A DNA stretch of 64,000 bases from Citrobacter sp. Awk 4 (GCF_028069725.1 NZ_JANEWG010000014.1:423-64422), one strand, 5' to 3'; counted from the stretch's first letter, positions 32,366 through 44,639 are shown. Notes: a model not told the origin generated them from the letters alone. Numbers and translations are program-made.

Positions 32366-32391
32366 AAAAAAAGCCCTCCGAAGAGGGCCGA
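32366..32391 (-). terminator. Terminator of metF
   Basis: On the minus strand GCCCTCTTCGGAGGGC forms a 6-bp GC stem around CTTC-type loop bases, followed by seven Ts, just after the metF stop. Confidence 0.9.
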
Positions 32392-32397
32392 GGCATT

Positions 32398-33291
<894 letters not shown>

Positions 33292-33329
33292 TTACCTCAT
33301 CAATCTTTTGTCATTATATGTTGTGTTGT

Positions 33330-33361
33330 GAACATCTATCCATTTAGACGTCTAGATGTAA
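33330..33361. promoter_or_regulatory. MetJ operator (four met boxes) upstream of metF
   Basis: Contiguous 8-bp units: GAACATCT, ATCCATTT, the perfect consensus AGACGTCT (33346-33353) and AGATGTAA. MetJ with S-adenosylmethionine binds such arrays cooperatively. The array sits 42-73 bp upstream of the metF start, over the expected promoter. Confidence 0.88.
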
Positions 33362-33445
33362 AAATGACGGAAAAGCGGCGTGGCGTCAACCGAAAAATCA
33401 CCATTAATGGTGAGGAATCCTCAGTGAAGATGAAAATAATTCAAG

Positions 33446-34354
33446 TTAGCCCGAACAAGCAAGGGATTGCAGCATCTCTGCTTTAAGCCACTCCAGTCGT
33501 GCAGCGTTCTCAGGCAACATCACCAACCCGGCAGTGATACGCAATGTGTTGTCGTTCAACGCGCGGAAAACCACCCCCTGACGCTGAATAGCGGCAAAAG
33601 AGGCTGGGAGCAAACTCAGACCATCGCCATGCGCAATGCGCGCGAGCAGCACGTCATGCTCCAATGGCTCTTCAAGGCAGGAAGGAACGTAATCGACGCG
33701 ATGAAAAACATTCCGAGTATAGTCGAAGAATGCGGGGTTACGTTCACGTTTAAACCAGAAAAGTGGCCGGTGATTAAGCGCCGTTAAAGAGAGCGGTTCC
33801 CTGCCCGCTTCTGGCCAGGATTCGGGGATGGCAGCAATCAGCGGCTCATGCCAGTTGAGCGGTGTGACGTCCAGACCTGCTGCCTCAAGCGGCAGCGCCA
33901 CCAACGCGGCATCCAGCTTCCCGCGCCGTACCTGACGCACCAGTTCAGGTGAACCATGGCGCACCATATTCAGTGTCTCAACACGCGTATTAAGCTGCGT
34001 TTCCAGAGACGCGAAAATCCCTTGCTCAAATGCCGTTGTTAATCCTAGCCGCAGCGACGGTACGCCAGATTGTGTGAGCTGATGAAGAGCAGCGTACGTT
34101 TTTTCTTGCTGCGCCAGCAGCGGACGAATGATCTCCAGCACCCTCCTTCCCTCCTCCGTCAGCGTAAGGCCTTTAGTATGACGGACAAATAACGTCACCC
34201 CCAGGCGGTCTTCGAGCTGGCGTATATGGCGGCTGAGCGGCGGCTGCGACATAAATAGACGCTGTGCGGCGCGGCTCATGTTGTTCTCTTCCGCCACCAC
34301 GGAAAAGTAGTGCAGTTGGCGAATATCCAGAGAGTGCAGAGGCGTCGTTGTCAT
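33446..34354 (-). CDS. LysR-family transcriptional regulator (accessory)
   Basis: 302 residues with an N-terminal winged helix-turn-helix (RQLHYFSVVAEENNMSRAAQRLFMSQPPLSRHIRQLE, about residues 12-47) and a periplasmic-binding-protein-like effector domain. The MSQPPLSRHIRQLE wording resembles the BenM/CatM/CatR group that senses aromatic-pathway intermediates. It faces a carboxymuconolactone-decarboxylase-like gene across 89 bp holding a LysR-type palindrome, so it probably controls that gene. I know of no K-12 counterpart at this locus. Effector unknown. Confidence 0.85.
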   Translation of the reverse strand: MTTTPLHSLDIRQLHYFSVVAEENNMSRAAQRLFMSQPPLSRHIRQLEDRLGVTLFVRHTKGLTLTEEGRRVLEIIRPLLAQQEKTYAALHQLTQSGVPSLRLGLTTAFEQGIFASLETQLNTRVETLNMVRHGSPELVRQVRRGKLDAALVALPLEAAGLDVTPLNWHEPLIAAIPESWPEAGREPLSLTALNHRPLFWFKRERNPAFFDYTRNVFHRVDYVPSCLEEPLEHDVLLARIAHGDGLSLLPASFAAIQRQGVVFRALNDNTLRITAGLVMLPENAARLEWLKAEMLQSLACSG

Positions 34355-34381
34355 ACCGAAAAGGTATCACGGAAACGGTAT
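34353..34381. promoter_or_regulatory. Candidate LysR operator between the LysR gene and the CMD gene
   Basis: ATACCGAAAAGGTAT (34353-34367) is a dyad with the LysR T-N11-A spacing and overlaps the regulator's own start codon. A further half-site CGGTAT follows at 34376-34381. The layout fits autorepression with activation of the divergent gene. Confidence 0.55.
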
Positions 34382-34443
34382 TATCCAAATCATTCCGCGT
34401 CCCCTATCCTCACGCTACCTACTGAACAAACGAGGAAGATGAG

Positions 34444-34815
34444 ATGCTTTCAGAACGCTTTATAACGGGTCAGGACATGTTGCAACAGGTGGATGGCAAA
34501 GGTGGTGATGCCGTCGTCGAAAGTTTGCAAGATATAGCGCCGGACTTCGCTCGCTACCTGATCGAATTTCCTTTCGGCGATATCTATTCTCGTCCGGGAC
34601 TGGATTTACGCAGTCGGGAGATTGCTACCGTCGCCGCATTAACTGCACTGGGGAACGCCACGCCACAGTTGAAGGTGCATATCGCCGCGGCACTGCACGT
34701 TGGGTTAACACAAGAGGAGATTATTGAGGTGATAATGCAGATGGCGGTTTACGCCGGTTTTCCGGCCGCATTGAACGGCCTGTTCGCCGCAAAAGAGGTG
34801 TTTGCCAGGCAATAA
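34444..34815 (+). CDS. Carboxymuconolactone decarboxylase (CMD)/AhpD-like family protein
   Basis: 123 residues of the small all-helical CMD family. The conserved core DLRSREIATVAALTALGNATPQLKVHIAAALHVGLTQEEIIEVIMQMAVYAGFPAALNGL covers about residues 59-116. The CxxC pair of AhpD-type peroxidase partners is absent (no cysteine at all), so a decarboxylase-like or structural role is more likely than thiol redox. The ribosome binding site is GAGGAAGATG. It is divergent from a LysR regulator and ends at a REP pair before metL. Substrate unknown. Confidence 0.85.
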   Translation: MLSERFITGQDMLQQVDGKGGDAVVESLQDIAPDFARYLIEFPFGDIYSRPGLDLRSREIATVAALTALGNATPQLKVHIAAALHVGLTQEEIIEVIMQMAVYAGFPAALNGLFAAKEVFARQ

Positions 34816-34883
34816 ATACGCCGGACGGCGCTGCGTTTATCCGGCCTACGAGTGGTGTTTAACGTAGGCCGGAGGCGGCGCAA
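34812..34883. repeat. REP pair between the CMD gene and metL
   Basis: CGCCGGACGGCGCTGCGTTTATCCGGCCTACG and ACGTAGGCCGGAGGCGGCGC face each other as two REP units between convergent genes. Confidence 0.85.
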
Positions 34884-34885
34884 GA

Positions 34886-37318
34886 CTACAGCAGTTGCGC
34901 CAGACGGTTAATGTCTGACTGAATGGCCCCGGCGGTCACGTCACGGCCCGCACCCGGACCGCGAATAACCAGCGGGTTATCGCGATACCAGCGGCTTTCG
35001 ATGGCGAACACGTTATCACACGGCAGCAGCGCCGCCAGCGGGTGTTCCGCACGCACTGCTTCCACGCCGACGCGCGCTTTGCCGTTGGCATCGAAACGCG
35101 CCACATAGCGCAGTACCAGCCCCATTTCGCGGGCGGCTTCCAGACGCTGTACCATCTGCTCATTCAGCTCATCGCCACTCTCAAAGAAATGGTCGATTGA
35201 GCCCTCTTCGCAATGCGCAGGCACCAGCGACTCTACGCGCACCTGATCCGGTTCGATGTCGTAGCCCGCTTCACGCGCCAGAATCACCAGTTTGCGCATC
35301 ACATCTTTACCGGAAAGGTCAACGCGCGGATCGGGCTCAGTCAGCCCCTGTTGCCACGCTTGATCCACCAAATCGGTAAAAGGAACCGTGCCGTCAAATT
35401 GCAGGAACAGCCACGATAGCGTGCCGGAGAAGATCCCGCTGATCGACAGAATGGTATCGCCACTGTCGATCAGATCGCGCACCGTGTGGTTGATCGGCAA
35501 ACCGGCACCCACGGTGGCGTTGTACAACCAGTGACGACCGGTTTTTTCAAACGCGTCATGGATCTGGCGATACTTATCGCTGGTGCTCGCCCCTGCCAGC
35601 TTGTTGGCGCTGATCACGTGGAAACCGTGGCTGGCAAAATCAAGATACTGATCGGCCAGTTGCTCACTGGCCGTCACATCCAGCACCACCAGATCGTCAT
35701 ACGGGTGCGCACGCATCCACAAAAACAGCGACTCTTCATCCTGTTCAATGGCTTCGTCGTTAAAGAATGCCAGCGCACGGCTGGCATCCAGCCCTTCGTA
35801 GTTCAGCAGGCTACGGCGGCTGTCCACCACGCCAGCCAGCACGAATTCAAAACCGGTACGCGCCGAGAGCGTGCTTTGCTCGCGGGCAAACAGTTCCAGC
35901 CAACGTGAGCCGATGTTGCCTTTGCCAAACAGCATCAGGCCGATCCGCTTTTCCGCCCGGAAAATTGACTGGTGCAAGCCCTGAATCAGGCTCTCGGTTG
36001 GCCCGGTGCGCAGTACCGCCACCAGACTGATACCCTCTTCCGACTGCCAGGTAAACTCAACGGGCTGGCCTTTCAACTGCTGCCAGAAACGGTGGCAGTG
36101 CAGCGGATTACGGGTGACGCCAGCCCCGACCATAGCCACCAGCGCCAGCCCCTGACGCAAACGCAGCTCGCCCGGTAAACCCGCTTCGTCGAGGATTTTC
36201 AGCGCGCTGTCGGCCACTTCGGAGGTATAGCAAAACTGCAGCAACTGGCGGTCATTATGGACGCCAACCGCCAGCGGACGCACCTGCGCCCGTTTCAGAA
36301 TCTGGTCGATGTCTTTGTACGCCAGCTTAAAATCCTGGCTTGCAGGCACCTGAAACTCGATCAGGCAGACATCATCATGGCTGGTCACAATACGCGCGCC
36401 TGTGCCGGAGGCCAGCACGCGTTCAATACGGGTGGAACCCTGGTCCGGCGTGTAGCTACAGCGCAGTTGCAGATCGATATCGCTCCCGGAGACCGGCTGC
36501 AACGTGCGGGCATGCAGAACCGGCGCCGCCAGACGCGCCAGTTCACTGGCTTCATCCAGACGCAGCAGCGGTAACAGGCAGGCGTCTTTCACTTTACGCG
36601 GGTCGGCACTGTACACCCCGGCCACATCGCTCCAGATAGTGACGCGGGAGGCGCCAGCCAGAGCGCCAATTTGCGTGGCAGAGTAGTCAGAACCGTTACG
36701 GCCCAACAGTACCGTTTCGCCCGCATTACAGCGGCTGATAAAGCCGGTCACCACCAGACGTTTTCCTGGGTGCTGTGCCAGCAGTTGCTGCAATAATGGA
36801 TAGGAAAGCCCCTCATCCACCTGCGGCTGTGCGGCGCGCTCAGCGCGTAAAAACTCACGCGCGTCCAGCCATGCGGACGCCAGTCCCTGTTGGTTAAGCA
36901 CCGCCGACATCAGACGCGCCGACCACACTTCACCATGCCCGACCACTTCCGCATAAACGGCATCAGTCACACCGCTGTCGAGTAAACCCGCCAGCCGTTC
37001 CAGGTCATTGACGAAGGCGCTCTGCAGCTCATCTGCAACCTCTGTCGGTAATAATCCATTGATAAGATCGCTCTGATAGCGACGCAACGTCTGCTGAACC
37101 TGATGCGCAGAGAGTCTGTCGGTCTGGCTTAATTTCAGCCAGCTAATCAACTGGTTGGTGGTACTGCCTGCGGCGGAAACGACCATCATATCGTCGGGCT
37201 GCGAGTACTCCGCCATGATGCCTGCGACACGCAGATAACATTTCACGTCTGCCAGACTACTGCCACCAAATTTATGCAGTTGACGACCCGTCGTCCCTGC
37301 CTGCGCAATCACACTCAT
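34886..37318 (-). CDS. metL: Bifunctional aspartokinase II / homoserine dehydrogenase II MetL
   Basis: Catalyses the first (aspartate kinase) and third (homoserine dehydrogenase) steps of the aspartate family for methionine. At 810 residues it has the E. coli length. The kinase domain starts at HKFGGSSLADVKCY (about residues 15-28) and carries VLLGRNGSDYSATQ (about 203-216). The dehydrogenase starts at about 460 with LMFGKGNIGSRWLELF and carries the catalytic region GLTEPDPRVDLSGKDVMRKLVILAR. The start codon is 2 bp from the metB stop. Repressed by MetJ; no allosteric inhibition by threonine is known. Confidence 0.97.
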   Translation of the reverse strand: MSVIAQAGTTGRQLHKFGGSSLADVKCYLRVAGIMAEYSQPDDMMVVSAAGSTTNQLISWLKLSQTDRLSAHQVQQTLRRYQSDLINGLLPTEVADELQSAFVNDLERLAGLLDSGVTDAVYAEVVGHGEVWSARLMSAVLNQQGLASAWLDAREFLRAERAAQPQVDEGLSYPLLQQLLAQHPGKRLVVTGFISRCNAGETVLLGRNGSDYSATQIGALAGASRVTIWSDVAGVYSADPRKVKDACLLPLLRLDEASELARLAAPVLHARTLQPVSGSDIDLQLRCSYTPDQGSTRIERVLASGTGARIVTSHDDVCLIEFQVPASQDFKLAYKDIDQILKRAQVRPLAVGVHNDRQLLQFCYTSEVADSALKILDEAGLPGELRLRQGLALVAMVGAGVTRNPLHCHRFWQQLKGQPVEFTWQSEEGISLVAVLRTGPTESLIQGLHQSIFRAEKRIGLMLFGKGNIGSRWLELFAREQSTLSARTGFEFVLAGVVDSRRSLLNYEGLDASRALAFFNDEAIEQDEESLFLWMRAHPYDDLVVLDVTASEQLADQYLDFASHGFHVISANKLAGASTSDKYRQIHDAFEKTGRHWLYNATVGAGLPINHTVRDLIDSGDTILSISGIFSGTLSWLFLQFDGTVPFTDLVDQAWQQGLTEPDPRVDLSGKDVMRKLVILAREAGYDIEPDQVRVESLVPAHCEEGSIDHFFESGDELNEQMVQRLEAAREMGLVLRYVARFDANGKARVGVEAVRAEHPLAALLPCDNVFAIESRWYRDNPLVIRGPGAGRDVTAGAIQSDINRLAQLL

Positions 37319-37320
37319 GT

Positions 37321-38481
37321 TTACCCCTTGTTTGCAGCCCGGAAGCCATTTTCCAGGTCGGCAATTAAATCTTCGCCATCTTCAATACCCGTGGAGATAC
37401 GCAGCAACGTCTCGGAGATCCCGGCGGCGGCACGCGCTTCCGGTGCCATGCCCGCATGCGTCATCGTCGCGGCATGAGAGATCAGACTCTCAACGCCCCC
37501 TAAAGATTCCGCCAGCGTAAACAGGGACAGCCCACTCAGGAAGCGGCGTAACGTCTGCTCATCGCCATCCAGTTCAAAACTCAACATGGCGCCAAAGCCT
37601 TTTTGCTGGCGCGCAGCAATCTCATGCCCCTGATTCTCTGGCAAAGACGGATGATACAGTTTTTTCACCAGCGGCTGAGTTTGCAGATAATCAACAACGG
37701 CCTGCGCATTGCGTTGAGCCACCTCCATACGCGGCGACAATGTACGCAGCCCACGCAACAACAGGTAGCTATCAAACGCGCCGCCGGTGACGCCGATATT
37801 ATTCGCCCACCACGCCAGTTCCGTCACCGTATCCGGATCTTTGGCAATCACCACGCCCGCCACCACATCTGAGTGACCGTTCAGATATTTAGTGCATGAA
37901 TGCAACACCAGATCGGCGCCCAATGCCAGCGGATTTTGCAACGCCGGACTTAAAAACGTGTTGTCCACAACGCTTACCGCACCAACCTCACGCGCCAGCG
38001 TGCAGATTTTCGCAATATCCACTACGCGTAACAATGGATTACTTGGGCTTTCCACCAACACCAGTTTGGGTTTTTCTGCCAGCGCGGCCCGCAGAGCCTG
38101 TTCATCACCTTGATCCACAAACAACACGCGATAGCAGCCACGTTTTGCCAGGCTGTCGAATAAACGGTAACTGCCGCCGTAACAGTCATGTGGTGCCACC
38201 AGCAGATCGCCTGGCTTCAGAAACACCGTCGTCACCAGGTGAATTGCCGACATGCCGGTATTGGTGAGCACCGCGCCTGCGCCGCCTTCAAGCTCCGCCA
38301 GCGCACGCTGGACCACATCGCGCGTGGGATTACCACGTCGAGAGTAATCATGTGCACGAGGTTCATTAAAACCGGTAAAGTTATAGGTGCTGGAAAGGTG
38401 AATCGGCGGGACAACGCAACCGTACTGCTCGTCGTCGTTTAACCCGCTACGCACTGCGATGGTGGCCTGTTTACGCGTCAT
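37321..38481 (-). CDS. metB: Cystathionine gamma-synthase MetB
   Basis: PLP enzyme joining O-succinylhomoserine and cysteine into cystathionine. It is 386 residues, as in E. coli. The PLP lysine lies in LVLHSCTKYLNGHSD (about residue 198), with the phosphate-binding YSRRGNPTRD near residue 46 and the PLP-stacking tyrosine in YGGSYRLF (about 101). It is the first gene of metBL, divergent from metJ across five met boxes, and followed by metL after 2 bp. Confidence 0.97.
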   Translation of the reverse strand: MTRKQATIAVRSGLNDDEQYGCVVPPIHLSSTYNFTGFNEPRAHDYSRRGNPTRDVVQRALAELEGGAGAVLTNTGMSAIHLVTTVFLKPGDLLVAPHDCYGGSYRLFDSLAKRGCYRVLFVDQGDEQALRAALAEKPKLVLVESPSNPLLRVVDIAKICTLAREVGAVSVVDNTFLSPALQNPLALGADLVLHSCTKYLNGHSDVVAGVVIAKDPDTVTELAWWANNIGVTGGAFDSYLLLRGLRTLSPRMEVAQRNAQAVVDYLQTQPLVKKLYHPSLPENQGHEIAARQQKGFGAMLSFELDGDEQTLRRFLSGLSLFTLAESLGGVESLISHAATMTHAGMAPEARAAAGISETLLRISTGIEDGEDLIADLENGFRAANKG

Positions 38482-38542
38482 GTTGAGAAGTTCCTGGGCT
38501 GAGTCAGTGAAAGTCAGACCTCAGAGTAATCATTGTTATAAT

Positions 38543-38582
38543 AGACGTCAATACATCTGGACATCTAAACTTCTTTGCGTAT
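38543..38582. promoter_or_regulatory. MetJ operator (five met boxes) between metB and metJ
   Basis: Five adjacent 8-bp units, AGACGTCA then ATACATCT then GGACATCT then AAACTTCT then TTGCGTAT, related to the consensus AGACGTCT. They lie 62 bp upstream of metB and would control both metBL and metJ, as established for E. coli. Confidence 0.9.
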
Positions 38583-38745
38583 AGATTGAGCAAACGGGAA
38601 ATAGCCGTTAAAATTATACGCATTAGCGCACATCCGCGACGGCTAACTTCGTGTAAGGGCCGCGCCACTACGGTAAACTACGCGCAATTATGGCCTGGAC
38701 CCAGTTTCCGGCCTCATACTAATGACGAAGAGGATTAAGTATCTC

Positions 38746-39063
38746 ATGGCTGAATGGAGCGGCGAATATATCAGCCCATACGCTGAGCACGGTAAGAAGA
38801 GTGAGCAAGTCAAAAAAATTACGGTTTCCATTCCTCTGAAGGTGTTAAAAATCCTCACCGATGAACGTACGCGTCGTCAGGTGAATAACCTGCGCCACGC
38901 CACCAACAGCGAACTGCTGTGTGAAGCGTTCCTGCACGCGTTCACCGGGCAACCCCTGCCGAATGACGACGATCTGCGCAAAGAACGCAGTGATGAAATT
39001 CCCGAAGCGGCAAAAGAGATCATGCGTGAACTGGGGATCGACCCAGAAACGTGGGAATACTGA
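38746..39063 (+). CDS. metJ: Methionine regulon repressor MetJ
   Basis: Ribbon-helix-helix repressor that uses S-adenosylmethionine as corepressor and binds met boxes. The start [12 protein letters not shown] at 38746 gives 105 residues, the E. coli length; an ATG 24 bp upstream would add MTKRIKYL, which the family lacks. The DNA-contacting beta strand [11 protein letters not shown] is at about residues 22-32, followed by helices [28 protein letters not shown]. Met boxes at metB/metJ and metF are visible in this window. Confidence 0.97.
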   Translation: MAEWSGEYISPYAEHGKKSEQVKKITVSIPLKVLKILTDERTRRQVNNLRHATNSELLCEAFLHAFTGQPLPNDDDLRKERSDEIPEAAKEIMRELGIDPETWEY

Positions 39064-39073
39064 TTTACAGGCA

Positions 39074-39105
39074 CAAAAAAAGCGCCGTAAGGCGCTTTTT
39101 TCTGA
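39074..39105. terminator. Bidirectional terminator between metJ and rpmE
   Basis: AAAAAAAGCGCC-GTAA-GGCGCTTTTTT is a symmetric hairpin with A- and T-runs, so it can stop both convergent genes. Confidence 0.95.
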
Positions 39106-39115
39106 GAAGCAAAAC

Positions 39116-39328
39116 TTATTTGCTGCCCGGGATGCTGAAACGCTTGTTGAAGCGGTCAACACGGCCACCGGTTGCAACATCACGCTGCTTACCAGTGTAG
39201 AACGGGTGGCATTTAGCACACACGTCCAGGTTCAGATCGTGGCCCACGGTGGAACGGATCTGAATGGAGTTACCGCAAGAGCAGTTTGCAGTAATCATTT
39301 CGTATTTCGGGTGAATATCTTTTTTCAT
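39116..39328 (-). CDS. rpmE: 50S ribosomal protein L31 (zinc-binding form)
   Basis: Ribosomal protein bridging the subunits. The 70 residues match E. coli RpmE. The zinc-binding cysteines are Cys16 and Cys18 (NCSCGN) and Cys37 and Cys40 ([12 protein letters not shown]), marking the zinc form rather than the YkgM type used in zinc shortage. L31 is known to repress translation of its own mRNA in E. coli. It converges on metJ and is divergent from priA. Confidence 0.97.
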   Translation of the reverse strand: MKKDIHPKYEMITANCSCGNSIQIRSTVGHDLNLDVCAKCHPFYTGKQRDVATGGRVDRFNKRFSIPGSK

Positions 39329-39406
39329 GGGAAACCTCAGTTAAGGCCGCGTCGCTCTTCCAGCCCTAACGCCAGACACCACGCGATGTTGATAGTATAG
39401 TTTTGA

Positions 39407-41728
<2,322 letters not shown>

Positions 41729-41885
41729 CCCCCTCATGATGCGAGGAGGATCGAAATATTCAGGACTCATCACACTTTTTATGAAAATTCTGTAACCGCT
41801 TCCATTAACTATCTGATAAAAATGGTCCTGACATTATTTTTCCAGGGATAGGTCTGCGCCTGCATGCCCCAGGCGAGGAGAGAGA

Positions 41886-42911
41886 GTGAAACCGAAGAAT
41901 CAGGTTGCTGCCGCTACAATGAAAGATGTTGCTCTAAAGGCGAAAGTCTCAACGGCAACCGTGTCCCGCGCGTTAATGAACCCAGATAAAGTCTCCCAGT
42001 CGACCCGTAATCGGGTAGAACAGGCAGCCATGGAGGTGGGGTATTTACCGCAATCAATGGGGCGAAACGTTAAACGCAATGAATCACGCACTATCCTGGT
42101 GATTGTCCCGGATATTTGCGATCCGTTTTTCAGTGAAATTATCCGTGGCATCGAAGTGACTGCGGCAAAGCAAGGCTATCTGGTGTTGATCGGCGATTGC
42201 GCCCACCAGAATCAGCAAGAGAAAACGTTTATCAATCTGATCATCACCAAACAGATTGACGGTATGCTGCTGCTCGGTTCACGTCTCCCCTTTGACGCCA
42301 GTATCGAAGAACAGCGCAATCTGCCGCCTATGGTGATGGCGAACGAATTCGCGCCAGAACTGGAGTTGCCGACCGTTCACATCGATAACCTGACAGCCGC
42401 CTTTGATGCAGTGAATTATCTGCATGAACAAGGGCATCAGCGTATTGGCTGTATTGCCGGACCCGAAGAGATGCCGCTTTGCCATTACCGTTTACAAGGC
42501 TATGTTCAGGCTTTGCGTCGTAGCGGTATCACGGTTGATCCACATTATATCGCTCGCGGTGATTTCACCTATGAAGCAGGTGCAAACGCGCTTCAACAAC
42601 TGCTCGAACTGCCACAACCACCTACGGCCGTGTTCTGCCATAGCGATGTGATGGCGCTCGGGGCACTTTCCTGGGCCAAACGCCGTGGTCTGAGAATCCC
42701 CGACGATCTGTCCATTATTGGTTTCGATAACATTGCACTGGCGGAATTTTGTGATCCACCCCTGACTACCGTCGCACAGCCACGCTTTGAAATTGGACGA
42801 GAAGCTATGCTGTTATTGCTCGATCAACTGCAAGGACAGAATGTCAGCAGTGGTTCACGTTTACTGGACTGCGAGCTTATTATTCGGGGTTCAACACGCG
42901 CTTTAACTTAA
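41886..42911 (+). CDS. cytR: LacI-family nucleoside regulon repressor CytR
   Basis: Anti-activator that binds next to CRP at promoters for nucleoside uptake and catabolism, released by cytidine. It has 341 residues with a GTG start (GTGAAACCG) after GAGGAGAGA. The N-terminal helix-turn-helix MKDVALKAKVSTATVSRALMNP is at about residues 12-33. The hinge and ribose-binding-protein-like core follow, ending in CELIIRGSTRAL. It is a stand-alone gene upstream of ftsN. Confidence 0.96.
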   Translation: MKPKNQVAAATMKDVALKAKVSTATVSRALMNPDKVSQSTRNRVEQAAMEVGYLPQSMGRNVKRNESRTILVIVPDICDPFFSEIIRGIEVTAAKQGYLVLIGDCAHQNQQEKTFINLIITKQIDGMLLLGSRLPFDASIEEQRNLPPMVMANEFAPELELPTVHIDNLTAAFDAVNYLHEQGHQRIGCIAGPEEMPLCHYRLQGYVQALRRSGITVDPHYIARGDFTYEAGANALQQLLELPQPPTAVFCHSDVMALGALSWAKRRGLRIPDDLSIIGFDNIALAEFCDPPLTTVAQPRFEIGREAMLLLLDQLQGQNVSSGSRLLDCELIIRGSTRALT

Positions 42912-43003
42912 AGTAAACGCTTTAAGACTCCCCTGTCTGGTCAAAGGCCCGTCGCTTAAGTAACATGGCGGGCTGACGAATGAATAAATACAGCGAAACG
43001 ATA

Positions 43004-44008
43004 GTGGCACAACGAGATTATGTACGTCGCGGCCAACCGGCACCTTCGCGGCGCAAAAAGAGCACCTCACGGAAAAAGCAACGCAACATACCTGCGGTCT
43101 CACCAGCAATGGTCGCAATTGCAGCCGCCGTCCTTGTGGCCTTTATCGGTGGTCTGTACTTCATTACGCATCACAAGAAAGAAGAGTCCGAAACGCTGCA
43201 GGGCCAGAAAGTTGTCGGTAATGGATTGCCGCCAAAACCGGAAGAGCGCTGGCGCTACATCAAAGAGCTGGAAAGTCGACAGCCTGGCGTACGTGCGCCT
43301 ACCGAACCGTCTGCGGGCGGCGAAGTCATGAACCCGGACCAGCTCACCAATGAACAACGCCAGTTACTGGCACAGATGCAGGCGGATATGCGCCAGCAGC
43401 CGACACAACTGAACGAAGTGCCGTGGAACGAGCAGACGCCTGAACAGCGTCAGCAAACGCTACAGCGCCAGCGTCTGGCTCAGCAACAAGTGCAACAACA
43501 GCAGTGGGCTAATACCCAGCCGGTTCAACAGCCGCGTACGCAACCTCGTGTGACTGAGCAGCCTTATCAGCAGCCGCAGCAACAAACACGTACTGCGCAA
43601 ACCGCCCCTGTCCAGCAGCCTCGTCAGACGCAGCAACCAAAACAGGCTACAACTGCGCAGCCTTATCAGGATCTGTTGCAAACACCGGCGCACACCACCG
43701 CTTCACAGCCAAAAGCGCAACAGGCCGCACCAATTGCGCGGGCAGCGGAAGCGCCGAAGCCACCAACAGAGAAGAAAGATGAGCGCCGCTGGATGGTGCA
43801 GTGCGGCTCGTTTAAAGGCGCAGAGCAGGCAGAAACCGTGCGTGCGCAACTGGCCTTTGAAGGGTTTGATTCCCGAATTACCACCAATAACGGCTGGAAT
43901 CGCGTGGTTATCGGCCCGGTGAAAGGCAAAGAAAATGCCGACAGCACCATCAACCGCCTGAAGATGGCGGGTCACACAAACTGCATTCGACTCGCAACTG
44001 GGGGTTGA
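43004..44008 (+). CDS. ftsN: Essential cell division protein FtsN
   Basis: Bitopic inner-membrane protein that triggers septal peptidoglycan synthesis by activating FtsWI. The GTG at 43004 (giving MAQRDYVRR) is the E. coli-like start, 334 residues versus 319; an ATG at 42980 would add MNKYSETI. A basic cytoplasmic tail (RRKKSTSRKKQR) precedes one membrane helix (about 31-52). The E domain region PPKPEERWRYIKELE follows, then a Gln/Thr/Pro-rich linker, longer than in E. coli, and a C-terminal SPOR domain (about 258-334) that binds denuded glycan. The stop codon overlaps the hslVU promoter. Confidence 0.95.
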   Translation: MAQRDYVRRGQPAPSRRKKSTSRKKQRNIPAVSPAMVAIAAAVLVAFIGGLYFITHHKKEESETLQGQKVVGNGLPPKPEERWRYIKELESRQPGVRAPTEPSAGGEVMNPDQLTNEQRQLLAQMQADMRQQPTQLNEVPWNEQTPEQRQQTLQRQRLAQQQVQQQQWANTQPVQQPRTQPRVTEQPYQQPQQQTRTAQTAPVQQPRQTQQPKQATTAQPYQDLLQTPAHTTASQPKAQQAAPIARAAEAPKPPTEKKDERRWMVQCGSFKGAEQAETVRAQLAFEGFDSRITTNNGWNRVVIGPVKGKENADSTINRLKMAGHTNCIRLATGG

Positions 44009-44029
44009 AACCCCCAAAATCCCCCCCAT
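44005..44029 (+). promoter_or_regulatory. Sigma-32 (heat shock) promoter of hslVU
   Basis: TTGAAA (44005-44010) and CCCCAT (44024-44029) with 13 bp between them match the core of the sigma-32 consensus. The -35 overlaps the ftsN stop codon. A GGGGGTT...AACCCCC hairpin at 44000-44015 overlies the same bases and may terminate ftsN. Confidence 0.85.
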
Positions 44030-44099
44030 CTATACTTGCATTACGCCCCGAACATCGTGCGGGGCCAGTATTCTGCATTTGTAACCAAGGGGTCTGCTC

Positions 44100-44630
44100 G
44101 TGACAACAATAGTAAGCGTACGCCGTAATGGCCATGTAGTCATCGCCGGTGATGGTCAGGCCACACTGGGTAATACCGTAATGAAAGGCAACGTGAAAAA
44201 AGTCCGCCGCCTGTACAACGACAAAGTCATTGCCGGCTTTGCGGGCGGCACTGCGGATGCCTTCACACTGTTTGAATTATTTGAGCGCAAATTAGAAATG
44301 CATCAGGGTCACCTGGTCAAAGCCGCCGTGGAGCTGGCGAAAGACTGGCGTACCGACAGGATGTTGCGCAAACTCGAAGCGCTGCTGGCGGTAGCGGATG
44401 AAACTGCCTCTCTCATCATCACCGGTAACGGTGACGTCGTGCAGCCCGAAAACGATTTGATTGCCATCGGCTCAGGCGGCCCTTACGCCCAGGCGGCAGC
44501 ACGCGCTCTGCTGGAAAACACCGAGCTCGGCGCGCGTGAAATTGCTGAAAAGGCGTTGGATATTGCAGGTGATATCTGCATCTATACCAACCACTTCCAT
44601 ACCATCGAAGAATTACCGTCTAAAGCGTAA
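44100..44630 (+). CDS. hslV: ATP-dependent protease peptidase subunit HslV (ClpQ)
   Basis: N-terminal-threonine peptidase of the bacterial proteasome-like HslUV complex. It is 176 residues, as in E. coli, with a GTG start. After Met removal the sequence is [10 protein letters not shown], so the catalytic Thr is residue 1. GDGQATLG and Lys33-equivalent [11 protein letters not shown] follow as in beta-type proteasome subunits. It forms an operon with hslU 9 bp downstream, under a sigma-32 promoter. Confidence 0.98.
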   Translation: MTTIVSVRRNGHVVIAGDGQATLGNTVMKGNVKKVRRLYNDKVIAGFAGGTADAFTLFELFERKLEMHQGHLVKAAVELAKDWRTDRMLRKLEALLAVADETASLIITGNGDVVQPENDLIAIGSGGPYAQAAARALLENTELGAREIAEKALDIAGDICIYTNHFHTIEELPSKA

Positions 44631-44639
44631 GGATCTCCC

